A stretch of DNA of 64,000 nucleotides. It comes from Agrocybe praecox (Eukaryota > Basidiomycota > Agaricomycetes > Agaricales > Agrocybaceae). Under the pieces are notes generated by a model. The model did no database searches, had not been told where the DNA came from, and worked only from the letters and a program-made list of their open reading frames with translations. The stretch spans positions 3,348,001 through 3,412,000 of the forward strand of contig OZ024841.1 in the NCBI GenBank assembly GCA_964017145.1. Reading direction: 5' to 3'. A program made the position numbers and the translations under genes. Of the stretch, positions 1 to 12,060 are shown piece by piece (the stretch's first letter is position 1; every line of letters begins with the position of its first letter).

Positions 1-340
1 CTGGCATGCTCTCAATTTCCTTTTCTCATGTTTTTACCTTTTTTCTGGGCCATCGAACATACAAACTGATTATTTTTTCGACAGGCGTGCGGAACTTTCG
101 GCTGCTCGTGCCTGGATGGCGAACGAACAGAATATAGCAATCTTTACTCCGTTTATCGTCGTCGTCGTCACCTATGCATTTATGTCATTCATCCATTCAT
201 CACCTATGCTTATGCCCATACCATGCCTACATACACCCACATACACATCCACAAACTCCTGCAGCGTCGAACATGCATACACACTCACCCTCAGCAATCT
301 CTATACCTACCCCACCTTTGTAACGAACACATAGACTTGC
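1..340 (+). pseudogene. 3' end of a CAMK-type kinase gene, fragment C (KA1 tail)
   Basis: Positions 1-84 look like the end of an intron: pyrimidine-rich and ending in AG. The next exon starts at 85 and matches the last exon of the copy at 38357, which encodes the end of a KA1 domain (RVDLSAVRA, then stop). Here it reads RAELSAARAW and runs past the ancestral stop into a meaningless tail. Only this last exon and the 3' flank are inside the window, so the rest of the copy may lie to the left. It is a remnant, not a working gene. The kinase assignment rests on the fuller copies at 9578 and 35305. Confidence 0.6.
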
Positions 341-1240
341 GTGTGCTGCTACGTCATATTCTATTCTAATTCATTCGTAATTTCGGACTGTCGCATTCCT
401 TGGGTATTCAACGATGCTGCCTCGAGGATTAGATCGAACTGCTGGCTTGGAATTTGAATGGGGATCGGCGAAGAAGATCTAGCACGTCCTGGTCGGAAAA
501 CGAGGATGGATGAATATAAGGTCGTTGGAGCTAGGAGGGGTGATTTGGGGCGGTGGGTGGGTGGTGATTGCAGTCGTACGTGTTTGGGAAGAGGGGCGAT
601 GTTTTTTTTCTTTTCAAATTGCTTTCTGCGACACGCTTGGTCTCGTTACCTTTCGAATTCAGAGGCTATATTTTTGTTTTCCTATGTCTGTATTTCTCTT
701 TTTTTATGTTTCGTTTCTCTTTTATTTTTCCGTCCCTTCGTTCCTCTGATAGCTTCCTTGTGAACCTTGCTGTCCGTTTTCGCTTTTTTTTCTTCCTTTT
801 TCCCCAACAAAAATTATTGTGTCTGTACTGTAGAGTAGTTCGGACTCTTCTTTTTTCCTTCCTTCTTCTCCTCATGACATCTACCACATATCTGGGCGAT
901 AGCTTTCGTTTTCTGTTTTATTCCCTTAGTATTTCTAACTTTCTTTCCGTCATCGGCCTAGGTCAAGCAATTCCGCATCCATTCTCCATTATCATCGACA
1001 TCATTGCGACACAATTCTTTCTGCGTACAATATACTTACTACTTTTTTTCTCCTGCTCTTTCATTTTTCGTACCCTAATAATTATCTGGTTCTGTTTCTT
1101 TTCTCGTCTCAAATTTCGTGCCACTTCCAAGTTCCAACATCCTGTCCCATGTTATCCACCACCTACGCCTCTCCGTCGTCGTCCCTAACTCATTCTATTA
1201 ATCAAACAACAGCCCAAGCAACGAATGCAAATCCGCGCCT
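341..1240. repeat. Pyrimidine-rich 3' flank of kinase fragment C
   Basis: No gene seen. This stretch parallels 38690-39450 nearly throughout, including a shared block reading TTTCAAATTGCTTTCTGCGA, so it is the 3' flank of the kinase fragment duplicated with it. The plus strand is strongly T/C-rich from about 600. That gives long open frames full of Ser, Phe and Leu, which I treat as composition artefacts. Confidence 0.6.
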
Positions 1241-2449
1241 GCGAGGTATTTGGAACCGAAGGGAGGGCTGAGAGACTGAAAAAGAAGGAAGACTGACTAA
1301 TGAAGCTCAGGGCAACATAGACATTTAACAAATATTTGTCAAGCAATTAATGAATTAATGGCGTGTGGGAGCAGGTACGGTTTGAGGCTCATGCGAATGC
1401 ACATTCACGAGGCTCCGAGAGAAGGGAGTAAAGAAAGAAAATGCACAGGAGAAAAAAGGCAAGCGGACAAACACTCAAGCGAGGAGGGTAATTAGACGTG
1501 TGATAGTGCTAAAATGAATGGGGTGTTCAGTGGGGTGGAAGGAACGAGGGAAGCGAGTAATCGACTTGAGTGGAAAAATAACGTGTACAATGAGAGAGGT
1601 ACTCGGAGAGAGCGAAGAAATGGACACTGCGCGAAAAGAAGTCGGACGATCACGAAGAGGGAGAGTGAATGAATTGGAAAGGAAGGGAAAAAGCGACAAC
1701 ACAGTAACATAGAGGAGACTCAAACAGATGGAATCAGAGGGGAGGCATATAGGAAGAGGGAAACAGACTGAACAAAAGCGGGAGCGACGGAGCGGGGATG
1801 GAAGAATGAAGCTAAGAGGCATTAGCCCAGAAGACGCAAAGGAGAGGGAATCATTGGTGGAAAATTGTACATTGGCAAACGGGTATACATCAAACGATAT
1901 GCCAGTTGGACCACAGATTGCACGTATCGATCATCTTGATGAAAGGCAAATGAAAGGTATATAGTTGGTGTGTGCATTGGGAAGAGGACACGACGATGGG
2001 ACAACGGTACAGATGGGATGATCAATAAGTAGAGGAGCCAAGTCTGAGGCATGCACACGACAGCAGACAGATAGGGGGCGTAAACAAAAATGGTGAAGAT
2101 GGAAGGGAAGGGAACACAAAGAAAAAAAAAGTGTTGGGGACGCGGGGACAAGTGTGGTGACAGCAGGGATGGCAAGTGGCTGAAAGGGTATCATAATCGC
2201 GCCGAGGAAATAGAGGAAGACGACGGGAGTGCAGGGACGCTGCAAGCGTAAGGTGAACACGGGACGGACATGTACAATTGATAAATAGGAGCCACAGAGA
2301 AAGAGTCGAATGAGAAATAACTAATAACCAATAGCAGAAGAGAAAATTGAAAATTAAAATGGACCTGGGACCGCGAATAGAAAGCATGAATGCACCACGG
2401 AGGGATGAGTGAACGATCCGAACAAAGGGTACCGGTACGGCCCCGAACG
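1241..2449. repeat. Purine-rich spacer of the segmental unit
   Basis: No gene supported. The plus strand is dominated by A and G. A block near 1771-1840 (ACAGACTGAACAAAAGCGGG, then GAATGAAGCTAAGAGGC) recurs near 12257 and 31255, so this is part of the dispersed unit. The minus-strand open frames are low-complexity Ser/Leu/Phe/Pro strings and are not called. Confidence 0.55.
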
Positions 2450-2470
2450 TTTTGATCCGAACCCTAACCC
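2450..2470 (+). promoter_or_regulatory. Conserved GATCCGAACCCTAACCC block, copy 1
   Basis: The core GATCCGAACCCTAACCC is preceded by TTTT and followed by AATATGGCATCGCGTGTG. Four other copies share core and flanks (9012, 13827, 31845, 35007). Sequence to the left is purine-rich and sequence to the right pyrimidine-rich, as expected of a fungal core promoter with a CT-rich tract or of another strand-switch point. It includes CCCTAACCC, which resembles the TTAGGG telomere repeat read on the other strand. The function is inferred. Confidence 0.45.
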
Positions 2471-4330
2471 AATATGGCATCGCGTGTGTTCGTCTTATTC
2501 TGTCTCTGCTTCCTCTCTTTCAAATCCTTTCTTTAAGTTTCGTCCTTGGCACTGCTAATTCTACGCGTCCGTTTGTTAGACGGAGGTTTTATTGGAGACA
2601 GCGATAATCGGAGGACGTCAGCGGAATGGAATTGAAGGAAACATTGTTGATAGCGGCGGATGTACGTACTGAGTACTGAGTGCGTATGGCTTTTTGGTGC
2701 GTGTCGTCCTTCGCTCTCTGCTCGCTAATCTGTCACAAAATCTAGAGATGGACCCCCTTCTCCGTTTTTACCTCCCCCTCTCTTGACTCTTCGTTTGAAA
2801 TTTCTATCTCATGGGCCCACTTCAGCTTACTGGCGTCCTTTTCTACAATCATACATTGGCACTCCATTCTCTCCCTGTTGTTCTCTCTTCTCCCACAGTA
2901 AACGTAGTGCGCATCTCATCTCACGTTCCATCTCTCGAACTCTCAGCATCCTGACATATGAAGTACTGAATGATACACGTCTGTAGGGCTATCGGAGAAG
3001 GTGTTGAAAAGATTCGGAGATGAAACGAACCAAACTCAAATAGAATGGAAGGAATAATTCTTAGCGATTTACGGCGTATACGCACTGGGTGTTTGCACTG
3101 GTGAGTCTTGTCCGTATCTCGCTCTTATCACATTTCTCGACTGTGCTTTCAGTCACCAACCCGATCCATTCTTTCTCTCTGTCTCCGAGCCCCTAGTCCA
3201 TCGTTTTTTCCATCCTTCTCTCGCTCATTCTCCGCCTCTCCAAACCTCTCTGTCCTCTCATACAATTGACGAGCTGATACCATGTACGAATTGTCAAGAG
3301 CAATCGGAGGAAATAGCCAAATACACGCTCAAAATATCCTACCTCGGATTGACGCAATGACTGTGTTATATAAGATACTATTTCTTTTCTTCTTACACCT
3401 TCTAGCCTGTTTCTCTTGGTTTATTCACTTCTTCCCCTCTTTCTTTCCGTTTTGCCTCGCGCTTTCTTCTCCTTTTCCCATCATTTCCCTCCCATCACCA
3501 CTTTATGTCCGTTTGCATCCCCCCATCAACGATCTATCGAGGGTGACGGATTGACCTGCCATTATCTGCCTCTACAACCCATCTCTCCTCTTTTCTGTCG
3601 CCTTCTGTCTCTAGCGCTCTCAAATCCCAGATCTCGGCGCATGTCATTCCTCCCTCCTTCCCTTTCGCATATTATTCCATTATGCACCTATCTTCGCTCA
3701 TTATCTTCGCTTGCATCTGTTTCCGCTTGCATCCATTTTTCATTTTCTTCATCCCTCTAGGCTCCTTCCCCTCACATGTCTCGTTCTCCTTCTCGCATCG
3801 TTTCTTTCTCGTCATATTTCTTCTCTCTCTCCTCTCCTCCTCTCCTCTCCTTCACATCTTTACTTATAGTGCCTCTTGCATCAACAACAACGACACAGAC
3901 CCCTTATACGTACATTAAATTATCTAGTGCTCATCATCAATTCATTCAAATCATCTCGTATACACGCACGTACGGAAAACACCAGAATGTAAAGATCAAT
4001 ATAGCATAAATATGAAAAGATGTTTTAATGAACATGTTTGGATTAGAACAAACAAGTGAATGTGAAAATAACAAATAGAGCACGGACGGGGAACACCATG
4101 CGACGTAATGACGATGATTGGAGAAGAAGCAAAAGTACAGTAAGGAAGGGCACAAAAGGGTGCAAAAAAGGTTATCAATAGCCGGGGAAGGAATGTACAA
4201 TATAAAAACAGAAGGAATAGACTCCCAGAGATGGAAAAGTCAAGGTAAGAGGCAAAATTATGAATCTGCATACTGAATATCAGTAAATATTTGGTGAAAG
4301 ACGAACAAGTATGATTACAATTACCTTCAG
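2471..4330. repeat. Segmental-duplication spacer downstream of NACHT copy 1
   Basis: No gene supported. About 2577-3690 parallels 21070-22546 block by block, for example CACAAAATCTAGAGATGGAC and CTCTCAAATCCCAGATCTC. The match resumes at about 26640 after the insertions in the second copy. Positions 3940-4330 are the 3' flank of the NACHT gene and match 26700-27036. Parts also match 13930-14300 and 32020-33000. The copy here is an uninterrupted version and gives the empty sites used to define the MITE and long-TIR insertions in the second copy. Confidence 0.65.
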
Positions 4331-6917
4331 TCAGTGATGGAGATCGTCATCCAACCCAGCCCCGACTCGGTCAAGATAAGCAATCATTGCTTGACGTGCC
4401 CGATGTCTGAGTTGGGGGAACATCATTGACATCTTTGCAAAACATTTAGTTCTGCAAAGATCAACAAGTACAGGAAACCTGGCTGCCAGTGGAAGTATCT
4501 GAGGAAGATTTTCCAAAAAGTCCCTGTATTTGCGCCACAGCTGCTGGTCTGGTTCAAACAGTCCGAGTTTCCATTGTGTTGATTCCTGAACAGATTGCAC
4601 TGGGAAGATTTCCCATGGATACACAGTGATGAGCTTTGCATACAGAATTAAATGGACATATTTTTGGTTGCAGGAGTATTCACCAGAAAGAACAAGTTTG
4701 TTTAGCAGGTCATGTGGTGATGTTCGCCTATGCCACCTCCAGGGACGTGTCTGTTGTTTTTTTCTATCGATCCAATGTAATTTGAGGTGTGATTCAGCCT
4801 CTTGGTTTGTAAGTGAGCCATCAACCAGAAAGGTAAGAATATGGACTGCTGCTTTGGATATTATGAGTGATTTTTCCTCATCACTGAGAGGGATCAAGAA
4901 TGTTTCATGAAACTGAATAAACCAAAAGGCTCCCCCTAGGCCTTTTGATGAAAAATAATCCTGACCTGGGACCCGAAGCTGGTTTATAGCAAAGATGTAA
5001 TGCACCTCCCAATCATTGCTATATCGGTTATGAAGTTCAAAGAAGGCCAAGTTGCAAAATGTTAGAGCATGATTCTGATAGGTGCCTGCTGCAAGATGCC
5101 CATCCTCTTCCTAAAGAAAGAAAGCCATGTAAAAGTTTAGCTTCCCATACAGATGAATTTGTAAAAGTTCTTACAAGATAAAACATGATTCTAAACAGGG
5201 AGGAAAGAAAAAAATCCTCCCCATCTTCCCAAAGCTGTTGTTGAAATAGATTTTTGCAGTAAAACTCCATGGGGAAATTTGTCACAGCAATAAAAAATGC
5301 TGCATAACTGGGTTCAAACCAATCAGATCTAGGGATATTGATATCAAAAGGCTGAAGAATAGTGATGTATCTGAAACCAGGGGGGCATCGTGGGCCATTA
5401 TATTCCTCTAGCAGTACAATGTTGTCAGAATGATAGTATGTTTTTCTGTAATGATGAAGGTTCTGACCTGAGAATATTTCAAGTAATCGAACAAAATGCC
5501 TTGCACGTGTCTCTGCTCGGTTTTTTGAGAGGTCCTTTGACCGGTGCACATCAAATAGAAAGTCTCTGAAGGACTTGTGAAGCAGAGTTGCAATTGAATA
5601 TGTAGGGAAGTCTGGGTCTGGTTGAATTATGTGTACAATGGCTGTAAGATCGGACAACACAACCTCTGCTGTCCCGTCCTCGAGATTGAGATATATATCA
5701 ATGGCCGAGGGAATCATCACATTATATAAGGCAAGGAATGCCATTATATCAGCAGAGAGCAGTGAATCTTCTGTGCCATTCAATAAGTGCATATAAAGAG
5801 CATCGAGTTCAGAGAATGGCAGGTCTTTGAAAGGAGGGCGGAGGCCAAGCACAGCATCCAGACGCTGATGAGGTCGATGACGGGGAGAATTGAGATATCT
5901 AATTACTATCTTTGCGTAAATGAATTGACCTGAAGCCTTGTTCACAAGCTCTGAGAGATGCTTCTCAGTAGGCCAGCCATGAGGTATGGAAGACCTGAAT
6001 TTGTGTCCTTCGCGAAGCTCCGTAAAACGGTCACATAGAAAGAGCCTAATATCATCATCCGGACGGTACTCGTTTCCAAGAAATATCTTGAAAAGTGTTG
6101 AGTTTGTCTTCGTCCCACCAAATATGTTGATTATGTTGCTTTCTGGACGGCTCAAGACAAGAATATGAAGCGGAAGTGGGAAGGTAGTAACGACATAATG
6201 CAGGGCATCCACTATATCTTGTTGGCTTGCTTGGTCCACGCACTCATCGAGGCCATCCAGGACAATCAACCTGCGTGCGTTTTGAGTTGAATTGGCGTAG
6301 ATTGCCTTTAACGGATCCATGACAAGGGCCGTGAACTGCGTACGCAAAGACTGGGTGAAAATATGTGGATCACACTCGATAAAGTCAGAGACGAGCCTCC
6401 GGAAATCGGATTTTTGAGCACATATCTGGTACGAAATTGTCGGTACGAGTGACTTTGAGTGGTTCCGTGTGGGATCGCTCGCGCCAAAGAAAAAACTGGC
6501 AAGCAGTGTTCCCTCCTCGGCGCATCGCTCGCAAACACTTCTTCCAATAGCGGATTTTCCAGCTCCTGCTGCTCCTGTCACCCATGTGATGAATTTATTG
6601 CGATTTCGTTCGTCCAATCCTGCTACCCAGTCTACGAGTGTTTGGATGATCGCGACCCTCGTGCCTGGGTGACATTTCGGAGGATCGACAATGTGTCCAG
6701 AGTTGTGACGAGCATTGGGTGCGACAGCGGCAACCAAACGATCATATCCACCTGAAAAATAATATTGCATATAGAAGATGTATGCGCTATATGGTAAGGC
6801 GTACGTACTCTTTCCCCCGGTGTGAACATTCATCGCCAACGATCCTCCAGTGATGATGACATTTGAAGACGCAAAGAAAGCTGCAGAGGTGGGTGGTATA
6901 TCAGACATATTCGACAA
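4331..6917 (-). CDS. NACHT-domain P-loop NTPase (fungal STAND/NLR-like), copy 1, apparently intact
   Basis: Three exons join in frame: 6917-6809, 6751-5175 and 5110-4331. The introns are 6752-6808 (GTACGT...CAG) and 5111-5174 (GTAAGA...TAG), and the product is about 821 residues. Near residue 95 is the Walker A motif GAAGAGKSAIG, near 200 the Walker B stretch LIVLDGLDEC, and near 237 the motif LSRPES. Together these define a NACHT module at roughly 85-245. In this family such NTPases act as signal-activated switches in non-self recognition or programmed cell death; that role is inferred here. The N-terminus is short, with no recognised effector domain, and the C-terminal 500 residues show no WD40 or ankyrin repeats. 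The tail is conserved with the second copy. Two start codons (6917 and 6908) lie in frame; the second aligns with copy 2. No stop or frameshift was found. Confidence 0.85.
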
Positions 6918-9011
6918 TCAACCTGGTGCTGGGGTAGGATAAAGAACAGGGTCAAGTAGCAAGTCCTAGACAAGGGTAATCATCGTCCTTCACAGCCTCA
7001 CGGTGAATCGCATTGCCGAGCACACATGCTCTGTTTCCACGGTTAAATTTGTGCAACGCGTGTTATAATTAGTTGTTCTAATTTAGTCTATGCAATTACA
7101 TACACATCTCCACCTCCGTCCTTCCATAGAGTCCAGTTTTGTCGATTTATGTGCATATAATATATCTTACTTCCACTCCAAAGGCACGTCAATGTCGAGA
7201 ATCCTATTACGATGTATTAACCGCAGGGCGCAAAGTAATTCATGACGTATATGCATGTTGGTTGATAATCATTGTAGGGCGCGAGGGGGCCGTACCAACG
7301 GGAGGTATGTTGATTGATAAAGATAGGAGGCCGTTTAAGAGCAATAATGCTGATGCGAGGGGAAATACGAGACTACGAGACGGTTAACACGAGATGACAA
7401 CGCACAAGCGTGGGGAGAATGCAGTTCTTCGATGTATGTCGCTTGACAATCGTTTGACATCAACGCGTCAAGTTTGACATAGATATATGAAGATCTACAA
7501 AGATGGGTAGAGAAAGTAAGGCGGGGGAGGGAGTGAGCATGAAGAAAAGGGGACAAGCCAAGACTGAACCACCACGGCTGAGCGGGGGAGAGATGAAACA
7601 TGGCTGAGAACAAAAGGAACGAAGAAGATGGAACACAAAGGAAGGAAAATCAGCTCGTTTAACAGTGCATAGAAAGGAACGTGGAACCGAGCGACAAACA
7701 CTTGAACTTAAACGCTCGAAGGGAGGATACAAACATAGGTGACGTGATCCTAACTATGACTGGGCGGGGAGCGAGCAGGAGACGAATGGCAAAAGACAAA
7801 AGGGAAAGATAAAACAAGAGAGATGAGAGATAAAACATCCATGAGATACGAGACGACGACGACACACATCTAGGTTTCCGATCTGTTTTTCTCAAGGCTC
7901 ATATACATATATGAATTCAAAGAGAGAGGCACCGAAAGAGAAGAAAGAAAAGAGACGTATGACTCGATTCTTTGTGATCACACGAAGACGTGGACAGGTG
8001 AAAAATAGGTAAGATAAAGGAGGGAAGTGATTAGATTGGCAAGGGTGAAAGTCGATGAGAGGGCATAGACAAGCCAACCAGACCGAACGAAAATGGAACG
8101 GACGCATCGAAGATAGAATAATGAGAGTGATAAAATGAACGCAGTGATGGGTGAGATGTCGGCAGAATCATAACGCGCACAACGAGAGGGGTAATCGAAG
8201 AGAGAGAGTGAATGGAGACATAATGGCATTTGATGCTTGGGGGAAAGAAGTTGCGTGGAGGGATAGACGAGAAGATAGAGAAGGAAGCGAACAAATCGAA
8301 AGGGAGGGAATGTAAGAGAAACAAAGATTAAGGCAGCGAAAAGAGAGATTATGGAGGAGAGGGCTATGGAAATAACGAAAGCGGAAGGGGCAGAACGAGA
8401 ATGGATATATATAAGAATAAAGATGAGAGAGGAAAACGCGAAGGAGAGAAAATGATTGATGAAATCGTACATTAGGAAAAGGGGTAGAAGCATGCAGAGA
8501 AAAAAGAGACGCCATGGTGGAGCAAAAGAATCGGATACGCAAGGATGCAGAGGATAGAATTAGAAAGAAGTGATTGAAGGAAAGAGGCGACAATCCAAGA
8601 AGACAAGGATCCAAGATGTGTGAAGAAAAGAGAAGGGTTTTCGGGAGTCTGAAAGTGATAAAGCGAACGTGCAGTTTAAGTCTACAGGAAGGTACGATTA
8701 AAGGAAACGAATGGTAACATACACAGACGACACAGACAAGAGGAAGTAGATAAGGAGAGTGACAACACAAAGGAATAATATAGCCGAACGATACTACACA
8801 GTCTCGAGATCAATTATTGAACGAGAGATGGGGAGAGAGTGAGAACGAGGTGAAGAAAGCACGACAACGCACAGTAAAAGACACTATACACCCCGACCGC
8901 AGAGAAGAGTGAAATCACCAAACAGCGACGAATACGACGAGCGGATGATGGCTGACATGGACAATCGAAGGACAGACATAAGTGGACGGTCCGACGGAAA
9001 TTTGACACGGG
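6918..9011. other. NACHT 5' flank and purine-rich spacer
   Basis: No gene seen. About 6925-7060 matches the region upstream of NACHT copy 2 (29700-29830), sharing ACAGGGTCAAGTAGCA and CGTCCTTCACAGC, so the promoter region was duplicated with the gene. From about 7290 to 9010 the plus strand is strongly purine-rich. Long minus-strand frames here (for example 8770-8168) are Ser/Leu/Phe-rich composition artefacts. The end parallels 34480-35000. Confidence 0.5.
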
Positions 9012-9032
9012 TTTTGATCCGAACCCTAACCC
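9012..9032 (+). promoter_or_regulatory. Conserved GATCCGAACCCTAACCC block, copy 2
   Basis: The core is identical to copy 1 and is followed by an ACATCACGTACATTCGTA-type flank shared with copy 5. It lies about 550 bases upstream of the first codon of kinase fragment B, the same arrangement as copy 5 with kinase fragment A. This supports reading it as part of the kinase gene's ancestral promoter. Confidence 0.45.
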
Positions 9033-9577
9033 AACATGGATGACATCACGTACATTCGTATCCCACATTCCGTTTTTCTCGTTCTTTCTCTTTCCATGAC
9101 TGTTTTCTTGGATCCTACGCGTCAAGCAGACGAACGGGCCTGTCATTATGCAAGATTTATGGGAGTGCACATTGAACGAAACGAAACCTGTAACATAACG
9201 ACGTAAATGGACTCGGAGGGTATTGATGGGCGTATGGAGGACAAAGTGACATGGGAGTGAGGCGGAGAGAGATGAAAGGAGGACGTGAAAACGTACAGAA
9301 CGATACTGCTACATATTTCTGGAAGGACGAGGATCATAAAGCGACAGTGGGGAGCAAAAAACCGGGACCGGGAGGGATTGTCAAGAAAACACGGAACTGA
9401 TATACAGCAGACATCATATCGTTTTCGAGCCCATTGTAAGTCTATTTCTGGTCCATCTTTATCATATCCAACGGCTCACTTCGCTTGCAGCACCCCAAGA
9501 TTCTTCTTCGGGTCATTCCTACTCACGAACTGGCGGCGGCGACGACGACGACGACGCCGGAGGACACGTAAAATGAC

Positions 9578-12060
9578 ATGCCAATGCCCCCGTCGCAGAG
9601 CCCACCAGCGCCTCAAAGCTCCTTTAAACGCCAACAGCAACTTTTTCTCCGAACCAGCAGGATCACCAACAGAGCCAGCCAGCGACCGCACATGCCCAGG
9701 TACCCACACCGGACGTTTACGCGCACCCAGCTGCCCTAGCTTAAGCAGCTGCTCCTGCATAGTTAGTGGGGAAAGGGGGGATAATGTGGACAGTACTGTC
9801 AGGATGCGCAAAATTGAGAGGGAAAGCGAGGTGTGTTTCTTTACTCCTATCTTTGCCTTTCTTCGTGGATGGCCCATGAGCGCTACCATTCCTACCTTTC
9901 ACTGCGAATAAATAAATCAATCAATTTTTCAATTCATTTTGTTTTTTTTTTAAATTCTATTTAAACCTCCATTTGCGCGTTTTGGGTGCCAGAATTCGTG
10001 GAAAAGGGGCCGCAACATTCGTTTGCTTGCTACTATAAAACAACCGTTCATTCTCGTTCCTTTACCTGCGTTGTTCTGCCATCGTTCTTTGCAATTTTAC
10101 GGACTAACATTTCTTCTCCATTCACAGGCCCTCAAGCACATAAACATCGTCTGACTATACGATGGGATCGAACCCGAAAAATACATCGGTATGCTCCTCG
10201 TTTACAATCTTATTTATTGGCTAACCATTCTTTCTCAGTTGAAGAGGGTCGCGTATCAACCATAAATGAAGTGGCAGGCACAAGCTGCTCCAGAGGCAAT
10301 GCGAACGTCGCACCTATACCTTCCAGAGCAGAGCCATCGTCCGGAGGAGCGAGAGGTTCGCGTCGTCCAATGCCGTCCCACCTATTGTTACTACCGCCGT
10401 CGCAAGCCAAACCAGCACCACCATACCCGCGCCCACTCGCAGTCGTTCGACCCAACCTACCCCTACGAGAGTTCGCCCTCGTCACTCGCTACTGGCGTCG
10501 TCAGCGACCCATTCGTATCGCTCCTTACATTTCCTCCACCTTCTGCCGCTTACAAGCCGGCTGGTAACAAACCTCAGCCAGGTACACTGCAGACCAAGGA
10601 AGGCCCTGGCCAGAAGAAATTTGCCGGCCCTGCTGCGTTAGGTCTGAGCGGAGACGATCCGTTCGCATGCGGTGTCTGCGCTGCTGCTTCCACTTCTAAT
10701 GCTGTCGTGGCTTCCAACACCCTCTCACCCCCTGGCCCCTGGAGATAAAAGCGACAAGGAAAAGAAAGCCCCAGGTCGAATACGATCTGGGACCGAAGAA
10801 AGGAGGAAGGAGGCAGCCGAGTGGGGGTATGCCTGCCTGTCTCCTTGCAGCAGCAGCAGTACCACTGAGGGCTTATCGTGCGCCTGCGGTTCCGAGTGTA
10901 CCAGTACCTGCACCTGCACCAGCACCTATCTCGGCTCCTCCTGTCCAAATCCCTGGGACGATAGCTCCGGCTGTTCCTGCTACTCCAGTATCAGCAATTT
11001 TCGCCGAAGCAGACTCGAATACTTTCTGAGTTGGTAAAGCCCAAGGAACGGGCCACAAGAAGGCGAAATCAAGCATTGATAGGATTGGGTTGGGCAAGAT
11101 TTTCGGTGGCAAAGATGCTGAGGCCAGCGCGAAGAGACGAAGGAGAGGAGGAGGAGGAGAGGAGAAAGCGTACAAGTGGAAGGAGGAACACCCATAGCGT
11201 TATGGTTGAACCTGTCCGTTCAGAGCCGGCCTCAACTAGAAGACACCGATTAACTCTGTTTACCCAGAGGGCAGTACCACCGCCATACCAGCTATAGCCA
11301 AGAACCCTAACACCAGTTTACGACTGCCACCAATGCCCACGTCCATGCCATTCCCACCAGGTGCAGCTGCACGTTCGACGTCCATGAACGCAGAGCCCCG
11401 TTGTCCCTCTTGTTCAGGTGGTGGTTACCACTTTAACTTCGACCGTTCCGCGCCCTGCACCTCCCACACCTGTTCGCAGCCAGGCGGGTGCTGCTGCTGT
11501 ACCTCCCGTTACGTCTTCCTTCGTTTTTAGGATCGAGAACAACGCTACTGTGGGCAGCAGGAACCGCGAACGCCAAGGACAGACCTCGACGTCGTCGAAC
11601 AGGCTTGGTGCTTGCTATGGATTCTCTTTATCTTTCGTCGTTGCAAGCAAAGCAGCAAAGAATGCCATCCCCCCTCATCCGTACGCTCAACTGCGTATTC
11701 ATCACGGTGCAGTGGATCAGATGACAATTCCGACGAAGCCACCGCCGGAGGTGCTTAGGAGTATAGGTGTTGGGCCGCACATGGAGAGCGAGTATGAGGT
11801 TAGGTGTGTTAGGGCGAAGAAGAAGAGAAAGGGTGCAGTCATTGTTCCGTCTAGTTCGGCTGCTGAAGGACACAAAGAAGGAAAATTAGACGGGCAGGAT
11901 GCTTTGCGGGCTGTTGATGAGGAGGCAGTTGTCCGAAGTCGCGTAGGATGTTTCTCCCACATCAGCAGCAGCGTCATCTCACGGGGCCTCTAACACACTG
12001 GTAATCATAACGAACATTCCGTCATCGTTAGCGAGCCTCGGCCCTCGACGGGTGGGCTGG
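9578..12060 (+). pseudogene. CAMK-type Ser/Thr kinase pseudogene, fragment B
   Basis: The fragment starts MPMPPSQSPPAPQSS, parallel to copy A. After an AG at 10127, ALKHINIV is followed by a stop where LYDGIEPEKYIG continues, the remains of an N-lobe segment. Catalytic-loop and activation-segment sequence is missing. A Pro/Ser/Thr-rich tail follows (10240-11640), then a KA1-associated stretch near 11730-11850 that includes PPEVLRSIGVG and RCVRAKKKRKG. Near 12060 the homology breaks: bases equivalent to about 38025-39215 are absent and the sequence resumes as 3' flank. Stops, frameshifts and large deletions rule out a working kinase. The family is probably the KIN1/FRK1-like branch of CAMKL; the exact subfamily is uncertain. 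Confidence 0.7.

Noticed and set aside
568..1188. Long open frame of 206 codons on the plus strand
   Set aside because: Ser/Phe/Leu-rich product of a pyrimidine tract; the paralogous region near 39000 does not keep the frame.
2453..2470. Interstitial telomere tract
   Set aside because: Only CCCTAACCC (one and a half repeats) occurs within a longer conserved block, so it is not a telomere array.
8168..8770. 200-codon minus-strand frame
   Set aside because: The same composition artefact in a purine-rich spacer, with overlapping open frames in other phases and no motifs.
9285..9911. 208-codon plus-strand frame upstream of kinase fragment B
   Set aside because: It crosses the 5' flank and N-terminal exon of the pseudogene in a different phase, with poly-Arg from a CGACGA run.
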